DNA of 64,000 nt from positions 1 to 64,000 of the forward strand of contig NZ_WSSB01000014.1 in assembly GCF_009831765.1 (NCBI RefSeq), given 5' to 3'. Each line of letters opens with the position of its first letter. The stretch's first letter is position 1. Below, in pieces: positions 9,762-18,480 of the stretch. Below the pieces are notes generated by a model that searched no databases, was not told the DNA's origin, and was given only the letters and a program-made list of their open reading frames with translations. Source of the DNA: Craterilacuibacter sinensis (GTDB taxonomy: Bacteria > Pseudomonadota > Gammaproteobacteria > Burkholderiales > Chromobacteriaceae). Made by a program: the position numbers and the translations under genes.

Positions 9762-10111
9762 CCGGCGCGTACGCCATTGGGCACGGCAAACTCGGGCTGG
9801 GCCAGCGCCGCCGGCAACAAGCCGTCGGCGTAGCCTATATCGAACATCATTCCCTCCGACATCACGCCACACATTTTTTTCGGCGCCAGATTCACTACAA
9901 ACAAGGCCTGCAGGCCGGTCAGTGCTGCCGGGTCGGCACGCTCCTGCTTGATGCCGCACAAAATGGTGCGCTGAAAATCGCCAAAATCGACGGACAACTG
10001 CACCAGCTTGTCGGAGCCGGCGACATCACTCACGGCGCTAATCGTACCGCAACGGATATCGAGCTTGTCCAGATCAGCCAGCATAATCAGGGGTTTGACG
10101 GCAGCGCTCAT
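9758..10111 (-). CDS. Stand-alone tRNA-binding (EMAP/CsaA-type OB-fold) protein
   Basis: 117 residues. It matches the C-terminal OB-fold domain of methionyl-tRNA synthetase and CsaA/Trbp111: LDKLDIRCGTI near the start, DKLVQLSVDFG, ILCGIKQ, VVNLAPKKMCGVMSEGM (parts NLAPKKM and MSEGM). The start ATG at 10111 has GAGG eight bases upstream. The open frame continues upstream to 11224, but that is antisense to the crotonase gene. Such proteins bind the outside of tRNA or act as export chaperones. It is convergent with msrQ. Confidence 0.85.
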   Translation of the reverse strand: MSAAVKPLIMLADLDKLDIRCGTISAVSDVAGSDKLVQLSVDFGDFQRTILCGIKQERADPAALTGLQALFVVNLAPKKMCGVMSEGMMFDIGYADGLLPAALAQPEFAVPNGVRAG

Positions 10112-10246
10112 GATGATGACCTCGTATGTGACAGCGGAGACCCCGACCTTAGCACGGCCTGCCACAAACAACCCGTTTGGTATATGCTGTGGCACAAAAA
10201 AACACGACACACGCAGCAGTACAACCAACAAGACACGGGGAATACG

Positions 10247-11038
10247 ATGAACACCAGCATGATCAATTTTGAAATTCGCGACAGCATCGCCTGGCTGACA
10301 CTCACCCGCCCGGCCGCCTTCAATGCCCTCAATACGGCAGGCATTATCGAACTGGGCGAAATCGCCAACCGCCTGTCGCACGACAAAAACGTGCGTGCGC
10401 TGGTGATCACCGGCAGCGGCGACAAGGCCTTTTGCGCCGGCGGCGATGTCAGCACTTTTGTCGAGCAATCGGCACGGGTGGGAGAGTTGCTGCAGGAAAT
10501 GACCGACCCCTTGAATATCGCCGTTGCCCGGCTGATGCGGCTGGATATCCCGGTGATTGCCGCAGTCAACGGCGTGGCCGCCGGCGTAGGGCTGAGCCTG
10601 GTGGCGCTGGCCGATATTGCAATTTGCAGCGACAACGCGCGCTTTACCACCGCCTACACCCAGATCGGCTATACGCCGGATGGCGGCTCCAGCTGGCTGC
10701 TGCCGCGCCTGATCGGCCAGCGCCGCGCCATGGAGCTTTACCTGACCGGGCGCACCCTCTCTGCCGCCGAAGCGCTGGACTGGGGTCTGGTCAACCAGGT
10801 GGTCGCTGCTGATGCGCTGGCCGACACCGTGACCACCCTGGCACGTCGCCTGGCACAAGGGCCGACCCGCGCTTATGGCAAGGTCAAGGCCCTGCTGCTG
10901 GAGACGCATCAAAATACGCTGGAAAACCATCTGGCACTGGAGGCGCGCACCATCATCGCGCAAAGCCAGACCCGTGACGGCCATGAGGGCGTACGCGCCT
11001 TTGTCGAAAAGCGCAAACCCGACTTTCGCGGCGAATAA
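10247..11038 (+). CDS. Enoyl-CoA hydratase/isomerase family (crotonase) protein, PaaG-like
   Basis: 263 residues. Crotonase motifs: AFCAGGDVSTF (about 62-72, oxyanion-hole segment) and NGVAAGVGLSLVALADI (about 108-124). The acidic residue in the second active-site loop is Asp in TPDGGSSW rather than Glu, as in PaaG-type isomerases. It therefore probably isomerises or hydrates an acyl-CoA, possibly an aromatic-degradation intermediate. The start codon follows CGGGGAA. A much longer open frame reading into it from 9215 passes through msrQ antiphase and is not coding. The next gene starts three bases after the stop. Confidence 0.85.
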   Translation: MNTSMINFEIRDSIAWLTLTRPAAFNALNTAGIIELGEIANRLSHDKNVRALVITGSGDKAFCAGGDVSTFVEQSARVGELLQEMTDPLNIAVARLMRLDIPVIAAVNGVAAGVGLSLVALADIAICSDNARFTTAYTQIGYTPDGGSSWLLPRLIGQRRAMELYLTGRTLSAAEALDWGLVNQVVAADALADTVTTLARRLAQGPTRAYGKVKALLLETHQNTLENHLALEARTIIAQSQTRDGHEGVRAFVEKRKPDFRGE

Positions 11039-11041
11039 AGC

Positions 11042-13081
11042 GTGAACGGCAAGCACCCTGCGCAGCATCTGCATCGCTCGCGTACGCTGCGCATCGTGCT
11101 TGCCGCCTGTGGCTGCCTGGCCTTGCTGCTGGGTCTGGCCGGCGTTTTCCTGCCTTTGCTGCCGACCACGCCTTTTGTCTTGCTGGCCGCCGCCTGTTTT
11201 GCCAAAAGCTCGCCGCGCCTGCACCGTGCGCTACTGGCTCACAAGCTGGCCGGCCCGATCATCCGCGAGTGGCAGACGCACCGCAGCATGCCGCCCGGCG
11301 TCAAACCCTGGGCTGTCGCCCTGATCTGCCTGTCGTTCGGCAGCAGCATGCTGCTGGTGCCTGACAATACGCATCGCCTGTTGCTGGCGGTCATTGCGGC
11401 CATCCTGCTTGGCTTTTTGCTAAGGGTACCGGTACGCGCGCAAGCCAAGCGTCCGCAAGCCGGTCCGGTTCTGCGCTTACTGGACAGCCATCTATTCGCG
11501 CTCGGGCGCGAGATGCGCATCAGCTACCTGCCCCCTTTGATGGTCTATGTCGCCGCCGGCATTCAGGGGCTGACCGGCATTGTCGGCACCTTCTTCGTCA
11601 AGGACTACCTCGGGCTATCGGCCGAATTCCTTGCGGCACTGGGCTTCTGGGCCGGCATTCCGTGGGCGCTGAAAATGCCGCTAGGCCACCTTGTCGACCT
11701 GATGTGGCGACACAAGAACTGGCTGGTCTATCTGGGGGCGACACTGATTGCCATCAGTCTGTCCATCATGGCGCTGCTGATCGGCCAGCGCGAAGCCATG
11801 GCGGCCATCATGCATGTCAATGCCTGGTATGTGCTGGCCAGCCTGTTGGTTCCCGTCGGTTATGTGCTACAGGACGCAGTAGCCGATGCGATGACAGTCG
11901 AGGCCGTGCCGCACATCCATAGTGACGGCAGCCCTTGCCTGCCCGAAGAAATACGCCGCATGCACACGACGATGCAGACGCTGGGACGGGTAGCCATTAT
12001 CGGCGGCAGCATTCTGGTCGCACTGGCCAATCTGTGGCTGTTTGACGACAGCGCCGCGCTGGCGCGCGCCGAACAGGCCGCGCTTTACCGCGATATTTAC
12101 CTGATGGCGCTGGCCATTCCGCTGATTTCGGTAGCCGGCGTCCTGCTGGCAGGCCAGTTACAGCGCCAGCGGGTAAAAAAGCTGCGCCGGCACGGTCTGT
12201 CCGATCAGGCCATACGCGAACTGACGGCACACAGCAGCGGATCCACCGAGATCAACTGGAAACTGCTGGGAGGCAGTGCGGCATTTGTTGTGTTTACCCT
12301 GCTGATGGGCATGTCGGAAGCCGCCTACGGACAAGAGGCCATTTTTGCCGGCTCGCTGCTGATTATTGTACTGCTGATGGCTCGCCTGACCCGTGTACTG
12401 GCGCCAGAGGCCAGGCGCACGCTGCTGGGTACTGCGCTACTGATCTTTATGTTCCGGGCCGCCCCTGCCCCCGGTGCCGGCGTCACATGGTGGAGCATAG
12501 ACACGCTGGGATTCGACGCCCACTTCTTTGCCACCTTGTCGCTGATCGGCAGCCTGCTGACGCTGGCCGGCATGTTTGCCTTGCGCCGCTTTATGGCCGA
12601 GCGCTCGATGCAATACATTATTGTCTTTCTCACCCTGGCCCAGCTTCTGCTCTCGCTGCCAACGCTGGCGATGAGTCTGGGGCTGCACCAGTGGACCGCT
12701 GCCCATAGCGGCGGCGTGATCGATGCCCGCTTTATTGCGCTTATCGACACCGCCTTGTCCTCGCCCCTGGGACAGATCGCCATGATTCCTATGCTGGCAT
12801 GGATAGCCAACTCGGCACCCGCAGAGCTGAAAGCCACCTATTTTGCCGTAATGGCCTCGTTCACCAATCTGGCCCTCTCGGCCAGCGAACTGGGCACCAA
12901 ATACCTGAACCGTGTCTTTACCCTGACACGCGAGGTACGCAACCCTGCCAATGGGGTGCTGGTCACACCCGCCGACTACAACGAGCTGACCGCACTACTG
13001 CTCGCCGCCATGCTGATCGGCGTACTGCTGCCGCTCTTGGCTGTTGCCGCCACACGCTGGCTGCGCCTGAAAACCGAATAA
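11042..13081 (+). CDS. Fusion protein: DUF454 (YbaN-like) membrane domain plus folate/biopterin-type major-facilitator transporter
   Basis: 679 residues from a GTG start three bases after the crotonase stop. Residues about 15-132 match YbaN/DUF454: LGLAGVFLPLLPTTPF, then CFAKSSPRLH, then MPPGVKPWA. From about 158 a second unit with about 12 hydrophobic segments begins (MRISYLPPLMVYVAAG). It carries VGYVLQDAVADAMTVEAV, typical of BT1/folate-biopterin transporters. Both families are normally separate proteins. There is no stop or frameshift between them and the linker (about 133-157) is basic. Substrate and role are unknown. Confidence 0.75.
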   Translation: MNGKHPAQHLHRSRTLRIVLAACGCLALLLGLAGVFLPLLPTTPFVLLAAACFAKSSPRLHRALLAHKLAGPIIREWQTHRSMPPGVKPWAVALICLSFGSSMLLVPDNTHRLLLAVIAAILLGFLLRVPVRAQAKRPQAGPVLRLLDSHLFALGREMRISYLPPLMVYVAAGIQGLTGIVGTFFVKDYLGLSAEFLAALGFWAGIPWALKMPLGHLVDLMWRHKNWLVYLGATLIAISLSIMALLIGQREAMAAIMHVNAWYVLASLLVPVGYVLQDAVADAMTVEAVPHIHSDGSPCLPEEIRRMHTTMQTLGRVAIIGGSILVALANLWLFDDSAALARAEQAALYRDIYLMALAIPLISVAGVLLAGQLQRQRVKKLRRHGLSDQAIRELTAHSSGSTEINWKLLGGSAAFVVFTLLMGMSEAAYGQEAIFAGSLLIIVLLMARLTRVLAPEARRTLLGTALLIFMFRAAPAPGAGVTWWSIDTLGFDAHFFATLSLIGSLLTLAGMFALRRFMAERSMQYIIVFLTLAQLLLSLPTLAMSLGLHQWTAAHSGGVIDARFIALIDTALSSPLGQIAMIPMLAWIANSAPAELKATYFAVMASFTNLALSASELGTKYLNRVFTLTREVRNPANGVLVTPADYNELTALLLAAMLIGVLLPLLAVAATRWLRLKTE

Positions 13082-13099
13082 ACCCCGGCGCAAGGTGCG

Positions 13100-13747
13100 C
13101 TATGCCAGCAGACGGCGTGCGCGCGCATGCGGAAAGGTCAGCCAGTAGTAATAGAATTCCCGCGAAATATGCAGAAAATCATCGCGCCACACCTGTGCCC
13201 CCGGCTGCAGCAGCATGCCGTCCACCGCCATGCGGTAGCTGTCCGCATGATGCAACTGGTCCCGCAGCAGAAATAGCAAAGGCTTGATCAGCGCCTCATA
13301 CTGCTCCAGCAACCGGGCATCGACGCCATTTTCATACAGCTCGCCCAGATAGATTTCCAGTGCTGGCGGAAAGTCATCAAAGCCGCTTTGCACCATCTGA
13401 GCCTGCAACTCGGATAGCGAGCCGGCCAGGGGAACGCTTGGATGAAGCGTGGTAAAAAAGTCGCCGCGCGCATTTTTGCGCGCCAGCCGTGCTACATCAC
13501 CCAGCCAGAAATAGTAATACTCGCGCGCCGTCGCCAGTACGGCCGGATGCTCCGCCGCCTCGCAATGCTCAAGCAACGCATCCACCGCCTGGCGATAATG
13601 ATCCGGCTGCAAGGGCAAGCCTTGCAGCCGGGCATTCAATGCCGTCAGCAGTACACGCCTGCGCGAGCACACGGCAGGCTCCGCCCCCTTGCCGGCCAAA
13701 AGCTGTAGATAGGCCTGCAACGCGACCGCCAGATATGTCTTATCCAC
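13100..13747 (-). CDS. Orphan helical protein of unknown function
   Basis: 215 residues, starting at GTG, with the first eight bases overlapping the ribD stop. I recognise no family. It is helix-rich, soluble, and holds two similar segments, AREYYYFWLGDVARLARK (about 69-86) and SREFYYYWLTFPHARARR (about 194-211), which suggests an internal duplication. It is cotranscribed with ribD by position, but nothing ties it to riboflavin synthesis. Confidence 0.6.
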   Translation of the reverse strand: MDKTYLAVALQAYLQLLAGKGAEPAVCSRRRVLLTALNARLQGLPLQPDHYRQAVDALLEHCEAAEHPAVLATAREYYYFWLGDVARLARKNARGDFFTTLHPSVPLAGSLSELQAQMVQSGFDDFPPALEIYLGELYENGVDARLLEQYEALIKPLLFLLRDQLHHADSYRMAVDGMLLQPGAQVWRDDFLHISREFYYYWLTFPHARARRLLA

Positions 13748-14849
13748 CGCTTGCCCTCACACTGATGCCCAGCGTCAGACGCATGTCCGCCCCCACCTGA
13801 CGCGCATCGCGCCACGTCAGTTGTTGTTTATCCGCCAGGCTTTGCAATTCGGGCCAGGCAAACAGGCCGCGCGCCGTATCGCCGATCAGGCAAGGTGCCA
13901 GATACAGGACCAGCTCATCGACCAGCCCCGCCGCAATCAGGGCTCCGCCCAAACCGGCCCCGGCTTCGACCATCAACTCCCCCACGCCGCGCGCCGCGAG
14001 CGCCGTCATCAAGGCGGCAAGATCAACCTGTCCCCCCACACCCGGCAAGGCCAGGATTTCAATCCCATGCACCAGCCATGGCTGATGACGCGCCGTGTCG
14101 CTGACCGCCGTCACCAGCAGGGTCGGCGCCTCCGGCCCGTAAATGCGCGCGTCAGGCGATGTCTGCAGCGCGCCGTCGACCACCACCCGCAAGGGCTGGC
14201 GTGCCGTGGCGATCTCGCGCACCGTCAATTGCGGGTTATCGGCCAGCACCGTGCCGCTGCCGGTGAGAATGGCACAGGAGCGTGCACGCAGCGCCTGCAC
14301 ATCATGGCGTGCCTGCGTCCCGGTAATCCACTGGCTTTGCCCGTTCAACAGCGCCGTCTTACCATCCAGACTGGCTGCGGCCTTGAGCGTGACCCATGGC
14401 CGCTCGCGGCTCACGCGCGACACAAAGCCCTTGTTAAGCTCAGCAGCTTCGCTGGCCAGCAAACCGGCGGCGGTATCGATGCCGGCAGCAGCCAGCATGG
14501 CCAAGCCCCGTCCGGCCACCTCGTGATAGGGGTCGACCATGGCTGCCACCACGCGCGTGACACCGGCGTCGATCAAGGCCTGTGCACAAGGCGGGGTGCG
14601 ACCGTGATGGCTGCAAGGCTCCAGCGTGACATAGGCGGTCGCACCGCGTGCACGCGCCCCCGCCTCGCGCAAGGCAAATACCTCGGCATGCGGCTCGCCG
14701 GCACGCACATGCCAGCCCTCGCCCACCACAACCCCATCGCGCACCATCACGCAGCCCACGCGCGGATTGGGCGTGGTGGTATTCAGCCCCAGCGCAGCCA
14801 GACGCAGGGCCTGTTGCATATACAGATGATCGGCAGCACTAAACGACAT
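13740..14849 (-). CDS. ribD: Bifunctional riboflavin biosynthesis deaminase/reductase
   Basis: 369 residues. The N-terminal deaminase domain has the zinc motif HAEVFAL (about 53) and PCSHHGRTPPC (about 78-88). The C-terminal reductase domain begins near 150 with PWVTLKAAASLDGKTAL and contains VEAGAGLGGALI (about 296). RibD converts the GTP-derived pyrimidine to 5-amino-6-ribitylamino-uracil phosphate in two steps. It lies 20 bases downstream of nrdR, the common nrdR-ribD arrangement. No FMN riboswitch is visible. Confidence 0.95.
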   Translation of the reverse strand: MSFSAADHLYMQQALRLAALGLNTTTPNPRVGCVMVRDGVVVGEGWHVRAGEPHAEVFALREAGARARGATAYVTLEPCSHHGRTPPCAQALIDAGVTRVVAAMVDPYHEVAGRGLAMLAAAGIDTAAGLLASEAAELNKGFVSRVSRERPWVTLKAAASLDGKTALLNGQSQWITGTQARHDVQALRARSCAILTGSGTVLADNPQLTVREIATARQPLRVVVDGALQTSPDARIYGPEAPTLLVTAVSDTARHQPWLVHGIEILALPGVGGQVDLAALMTALAARGVGELMVEAGAGLGGALIAAGLVDELVLYLAPCLIGDTARGLFAWPELQSLADKQQLTWRDARQVGADMRLTLGISVRASGG

Positions 14850-14869
14850 GACAGCTCCCGCGACCGGAC

Positions 14870-15328
14870 TTACTCGGCCGACTTCTCGATTTCCTTGATG
14901 GCATCGGTAAACTCGGAGATATCCTGAAAGCTCTTGTAGACCGAGGCGAAACGCACATAAGCCACCTTGTCCAGCTTGGACAGCTCGTTCATCACCATCT
15001 CGCCTATCGCGCGCGAGTCGATCTCGCGCTCACCCAGTTGCAACAGACGCTGACAGATGCGGTCGATGGCTGCGTCCACCAGCGTGGTCGGCACCGGGCG
15101 CTTGTGCAGCGCGCGCAAAAAACTGGTCCTCACCTTGGCCACATCGAATTCGGCACGATGGCCACCGCTTTTCACTACCTGCGGCATACGCACATCGGCA
15201 TTTTCAAAGGTGGTGAAGCGTTTTTCGCACAATAGGCAACGGCGACGGCGGCGGATGCTGGTGCCATCCTCGTTCACGCGCGAATCAATGACCTGGGTGT
15301 CGGCATGGCCGCAAAATGGACATTTCAT
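14870..15328 (-). CDS. nrdR: Transcriptional repressor NrdR
   Basis: 152 residues, standard length. A zinc ribbon (CPFCGH at 3-8, CLLCEKRF about 31-38) precedes an ATP-cone domain ([12 protein letters not shown] onwards). NrdR represses ribonucleotide reductase genes according to bound ATP/dATP. It is the first gene of the nrdR-ribD-orphan unit. Confidence 0.97.
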   Translation of the reverse strand: MKCPFCGHADTQVIDSRVNEDGTSIRRRRRCLLCEKRFTTFENADVRMPQVVKSGGHRAEFDVAKVRTSFLRALHKRPVPTTLVDAAIDRICQRLLQLGEREIDSRAIGEMVMNELSKLDKVAYVRFASVYKSFQDISEFTDAIKEIEKSAE

Positions 15329-15420
15329 GGTTCAACAACCCGCTTAATTGCAATAAGCGAATCTTATCAGTTATATCGGTATGCCCCAATGCGGATCAGC
15401 CCGCATTGCACACCGCATGC

Positions 15421-15444
15421 AAAATGCCGCCATGAAGGGCGGCA
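15421..15444 (-). terminator. Rho-independent terminator of tnaA
   Basis: On the minus strand, arms TGCCGCC/GGCGGCA with a 6-base loop are followed by TTTT. It begins about 28 bases after the tnaA stop. The rest of the 144-base gap to nrdR presumably contains the nrdR promoter. Confidence 0.65.
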
Positions 15445-15472
15445 ACAGGACAGACAAAAGCACGCTTGCCAG

Positions 15473-16858
15473 TTAGTTCGGCTTCAGGCGCGCGGTAAAG
15501 TGGCGCAGGATGGGCGGCTCATACTCGAAATCCAGCCCGCGCACAGAAGGCGCGCGCGCCAATACGTCGATCAGGCAGTCGGCGATGTAATCCATATGGT
15601 CGTTGGTGTAGACGCGGCGCGGGATGGTCAGGCGCATCAGCTCGAACGGCGACGCTTCCTGCTCGCCGCTTGCCGGATTGCGCCCCAACAGCAGCGAGCC
15701 GATCTCGACGGCACGGATACCGCCCTCCAGATACAGCTCGCACGCCAGCGCATGCGCAGGGAACTGGCCGGCCGGGATATGCGGCAGCATCTTCTTCGCG
15801 TCGACAAACACAGCATGCCCGCCGGTCGGGGTCTGGATCGGCACCCCACCGGCAGCCAGGCGCTCGCCCAGATACGCGACCTGAGCGATACGGTAATCGA
15901 GATACGCCTGCTCCATACCCTCTTTCAGACCGATGGCCATCGCCTCCATATCGCGCCCGGCCAGTCCGCCATAGGTGACAAAGCCCTCCATCGGCACGCA
16001 GCGCACCTGCACGGCACGGAACAGCTCGACATCGTCCTTGAAGCAGCACAGCCCGCCGATATTCACCAGCGCATCCTTCTTGGCCGACATGGTAAACATA
16101 TCTCCGTAACCGAACATCTCGCGCACGATATCGGCAATCTCAACCTCACGGTAGGCCGGGTCGCGCTCGCGGATAAACCAGGCATTCTCGGCAAAACGCG
16201 CGGCATCGATCACCACCGGCACGCCGCGCGAGCGCGCGAGCATCGCAGCCGCACGGATATTGTCCATAGCCATCGGCTGGCCGCCGGCGCTGTTGCAGGT
16301 AATGGTGATGATCAGGCCGGCGGCGTTGTCGCCCGCCTCGTCCAGCGCCGCTTCCAGACGCGCCAGATCGAAGTTGCCCTTCCAGTCATAAGGCGTGGTG
16401 GTGTCGAACGCACGTGCATCGAGCACGTTCAGCGCCCGCGCGCCAGCCATTTCCACATGCGCCTTGGTGGTATCAAAGTGATAATTGGAGACGAATAGCG
16501 GCGCAGTGCCACGGCAGCGCTTCACCAGTTCGGGAAACAGAATCTGCTCGGCACCGCGCCCCTGATGGGTGGGTATGGTGTGGGCGTAACCAAACACCTC
16601 GGCCACCGTCGCCTGCAAATGCTTGAAGTTGCGGCTGCCGGCGTAGGCCTCGTCACCCATCATCAGGCCGGCCCACTGCCGATCCGACATCGCGCCGGTA
16701 CCCGAGTCCGTCAACAGATCGATATACACATCTTCCGCATCCAGCAGGAACGGGTTCCAGCCAGCCTCGGCCAGCTTGGTACGGCGATAGTCGGGTGTGG
16801 TCTGGCGGATAGGCTCCACCATCTTGATACGGAACGGTTCGGGAATGCGTCTGGCCAT
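15473..16858 (-). CDS. tnaA: Tryptophanase (L-tryptophan indole-lyase)
   Basis: 461 residues, a PLP fold-type I beta-lyase. The PLP lysine is in MSAKKDALV and the [10 protein letters not shown] loop is present. Tryptophanase and tyrosine phenol-lyase differ at a few sites. Here IRAVEIG replaces the arginine-bearing VRSMERG of the phenol-lyase, and the C-terminus reads LRHFTA (His, as in TnaA) rather than RFFTA. It degrades tryptophan to indole, pyruvate and ammonia. AGGGAGA precedes the ATG. No tnaB permease follows. A TnaC-like leader lies 90 bases upstream, so tryptophan-dependent induction is expected. Confidence 0.93.
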   Translation of the reverse strand: MARRIPEPFRIKMVEPIRQTTPDYRRTKLAEAGWNPFLLDAEDVYIDLLTDSGTGAMSDRQWAGLMMGDEAYAGSRNFKHLQATVAEVFGYAHTIPTHQGRGAEQILFPELVKRCRGTAPLFVSNYHFDTTKAHVEMAGARALNVLDARAFDTTTPYDWKGNFDLARLEAALDEAGDNAAGLIITITCNSAGGQPMAMDNIRAAAMLARSRGVPVVIDAARFAENAWFIRERDPAYREVEIADIVREMFGYGDMFTMSAKKDALVNIGGLCCFKDDVELFRAVQVRCVPMEGFVTYGGLAGRDMEAMAIGLKEGMEQAYLDYRIAQVAYLGERLAAGGVPIQTPTGGHAVFVDAKKMLPHIPAGQFPAHALACELYLEGGIRAVEIGSLLLGRNPASGEQEASPFELMRLTIPRRVYTNDHMDYIADCLIDVLARAPSVRGLDFEYEPPILRHFTARLKPN

Positions 16859-16948
16859 GAGTTTCTCCCTGCCGCACGGCGTGTGCGGTCAGTGTGTCGT
16901 GTTTGATCAAGCGATATCCGGCCATAGGGCCGTCAAACAGAAAAAAAC
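16859..16948 (-). promoter_or_regulatory. tnaC-tnaA spacer, predicted Rho-dependent attenuation region
   Basis: These 90 bases follow the leader stop. They begin with GTTTTTTTCTGTTTG, contain a short hairpin CGGCC-CTAT-GGCCG, and end in the tnaA ribosome site. By analogy with E. coli tna, Rho would act here when the leader ribosome is released. The exact Rho loading sequence cannot be read from this length. Confidence 0.5.
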
Positions 16949-17053
16949 TCAGGCGCGCGGAAAATCATCGGCCAGCATGGGGTCTAGTGTGACCCAGCTA
17001 GGCGCATGGTGAGCGGATGGCAAAGACAGGGAGGCCGAAGCAACGGCGTTCAT
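16949..17053 (-). CDS. tnaC: Tryptophanase leader peptide TnaC
   Basis: A 34-codon reading frame: ATG at 17053 (AAGGAAGG just upstream), TGA at 16949. The C-terminal half reads SWVTLDPMLADDFPRA. Trp20, Asp24 and Pro32 have the spacing W-x3-D-x7-P of E. coli TnaC (W12, D16, P24), where these residues cause tryptophan-dependent ribosome stalling at the stop codon. Two residues follow the proline, as I recall for Proteus TnaC. A GT7CTG tract follows the stop. Stalling would block Rho and let transcription reach tnaA. The rest of the peptide is not conserved, as is usual for these leaders. Confidence 0.85.
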   Translation of the reverse strand: MNAVASASLSLPSAHHAPSWVTLDPMLADDFPRA

Positions 17054-17119
17054 AACCCTTCCTTTTTGGGTGGAATCTGCATGCGCAAAAAACAGCGGGC
17101 AAGCAAATATGACCAAGCA

Positions 17120-17149
17120 ATCATGCCGGCAAACCGGTCACCCTGTCAA
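17120..17149 (-). promoter_or_regulatory. Candidate promoter of tnaC-tnaA
   Basis: On the minus strand TTGACA (17149-17144) is separated by 18 bases from CATGAT (17125-17120). This gives a 5' leader of about 60 bases before tnaC. No clear CRP site was found by eye. Confidence 0.45.
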
Positions 17150-17223
17150 AAAAGCAAAGCGCACGATTGAAAAAGAAGGGGAAGACGCTGAAAAAACAAT
17201 GCTGGTCAGCAGCGGGCAAAGGC

Positions 17224-17327
17224 AGAAAAGCAAAAAGCCCCGAAATTCGGGGCTTAGCGCTCTGGTACTGGCGGAGAGATAGGGATTCGAACCCTAGTGC
17301 GGCATACGCCGCCCACTGATTTCGAGT
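17224..17327. repeat. attL: duplicated 3' half of tRNA-Ser plus terminator
   Basis: This direct repeat matches 51525-51628 with one mismatch. It ends inside the anticodon stem (TTCGAGT) and then diverges. It holds the T arm, variable arm and acceptor 3' strand but no 5' half, so it is not a functional tRNA. It also carries the hairpin AGCCCCGAA/TTCGGGGCT, a terminator on the minus strand. Together with the prophage left arm and the tna promoter it fills the 392 bases between tnaC and int. Confidence 0.93.
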
Positions 17328-17371
17328 TATGAAGCAAAACAAAAATAATCAACAACTTAACATGATTTTCA

Positions 17372-17442
17372 TTCTACAAAACACCGACGTTTCCACCCGT
17401 TTGAGCCTTATTCCTCATAGGTTCTCAAGCATTTTGTAGAAG
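17372..17442. promoter_or_regulatory. Left-arm integrase binding-site candidates
   Basis: TTCTACAAAA at 17372-17381 and its inverse TTTTGTAGAAG at 17432-17442 lie between attL and the int stop. The same word occurs twice at the right end of the prophage. Their placement is that of arm-type integrase sites. Confidence 0.6.
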
Positions 17443-17445
17443 GCG

Positions 17446-18480
17446 TCATCCACGCTTTTTCTTCACGATTAACCGGTGAGGTGTCGGCGCTACACGATAG
17501 CCAATCCGGTCTTTCACATAGTGTTCGGTCATCGAGCGCGTCACGTGACCCAGCAACCGCTGTGCATGTCCCATGCCGCCTACCTCCTCGGTGTCTGTTG
17601 CCGCCTTCGCCCGGATATCGCGAAACTGGAAATCGGGCACGCCGGCACTCTTGCATGCTTTGCTAAATCGCCAACGCAGGCTGTGGTAGCTTAATTGCTG
17701 TCCATTCTCATTTTGCACAAGGTATAGCGTGCGAACCGCACCTGGTTGCAGCATGACCTGCTCTGTTGTCATACGCAGCAGCACGTCAAACAATGGCCCC
17801 TCGATCGAGATCCGCAGGGCGGTCTTGGTCTTGCCTTGACGGATACATAGGGCACCATCTTTGATATCTGTCCGCCTCAGCTTCAGCACATCACTCGGGC
17901 GCTGCCCGGTGTAGTAAGCCAGCTCGATGGCATCCTTGAGTGGCAGACAGGCATGATCCAAAACTGCCAGCAGTTCCTTGTCCTCAACGTAGCGCAGACG
18001 CCCCTCCTCCCGATGGCCGCGTACACCGGCGCAAGGGTTGGCCGCCTTGGTGTACCCCCATTCCCTGGCATGGTTGAACACGGTAGATAACAGGGCTTTC
18101 TCACGATTTGCCGCGACCTTAGCGGTACGACCATCCAGGTACTGGCGGACGAACTGTGGGGTGATCAGATCCAGTGGAACCTTGCCAAACACCGATACCA
18201 GCTTAGTCAGCTGGCGGTCGTACTCTTCCTGAGTCTTGAGTGCCTTTGTCGGCAGTACATCGCGCCTATAACGGATGGCCGCTACTTCAAAGGACGCATT
18301 GTCAATCTCAGCATCGGAAATATTGGTCAGCTCGGCCCATTTCACGCGTGCAACAGCCATGTCATTGCCCAGCGGGATCCACTTGCGTTTCCCATCTACC
18401 ATTTGGACAAAATAAAAACTGCCGCCCTTCTGATGCATGTGGGGCGGCAGCTTGAGATTTACGGTACGTCTACGACCCAT
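17446..18480 (-). CDS. int: Prophage tyrosine integrase
   Basis: 344 residues. An N-terminal arm-binding region and a SAM-like core-binding domain (about 75-160) precede the catalytic domain. Catalytic elements: TGQRPSDVLKL (Arg about 203), FRDIRAKAATD (second Arg; the usual His of HxxR is Arg here, a variant seen in this integrase group), LLGHVTRSMTEHYVK (His, and nucleophile Tyr about 322). It is transcribed toward attL, 118 bases away. Its ATG overlaps the stop of the upstream DUF4224 gene by one base. Confidence 0.95.
   Translation of the reverse strand: MGRRRTVNLKLPPHMHQKGGSFYFVQMVDGKRKWIPLGNDMAVARVKWAELTNISDAEIDNASFEVAAIRYRRDVLPTKALKTQEEYDRQLTKLVSVFGKVPLDLITPQFVRQYLDGRTAKVAANREKALLSTVFNHAREWGYTKAANPCAGVRGHREEGRLRYVEDKELLAVLDHACLPLKDAIELAYYTGQRPSDVLKLRRTDIKDGALCIRQGKTKTALRISIEGPLFDVLLRMTTEQVMLQPGAVRTLYLVQNENGQQLSYHSLRWRFSKACKSAGVPDFQFRDIRAKAATDTEEVGGMGHAQRLLGHVTRSMTEHYVKDRIGYRVAPTPHRLIVKKKRG

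Noticed and set aside
9215-10246. Plus-strand open frame reading into the crotonase gene
   Set aside because: It crosses msrQ in another frame and the antisense of the tRNA-binding gene. Only the part from 10247 has family similarity.
10112-11224. Long minus-strand open frame joined to the tRNA-binding protein
   Set aside because: It is antisense to the crotonase and start of the fusion gene, has low-complexity composition, and the real gene has its own ATG with a ribosome site at 10111.
14870-14900. FMN riboswitch before ribD
   Set aside because: The nrdR-ribD gap is only 20 bases and no conserved RFN elements are seen upstream of nrdR.
15473-16858. Tyrosine phenol-lyase instead of tryptophanase
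   Set aside because: The residues that separate the two (IRAVEIG rather than VRSMERG, and RHFTA rather than RFFTA) and the TnaC leader favour tryptophanase.
17270-17327. Second tRNA-Ser gene
   Set aside because: Only the 3' half is present; the sequence diverges within the anticodon stem. It is the attL duplication.
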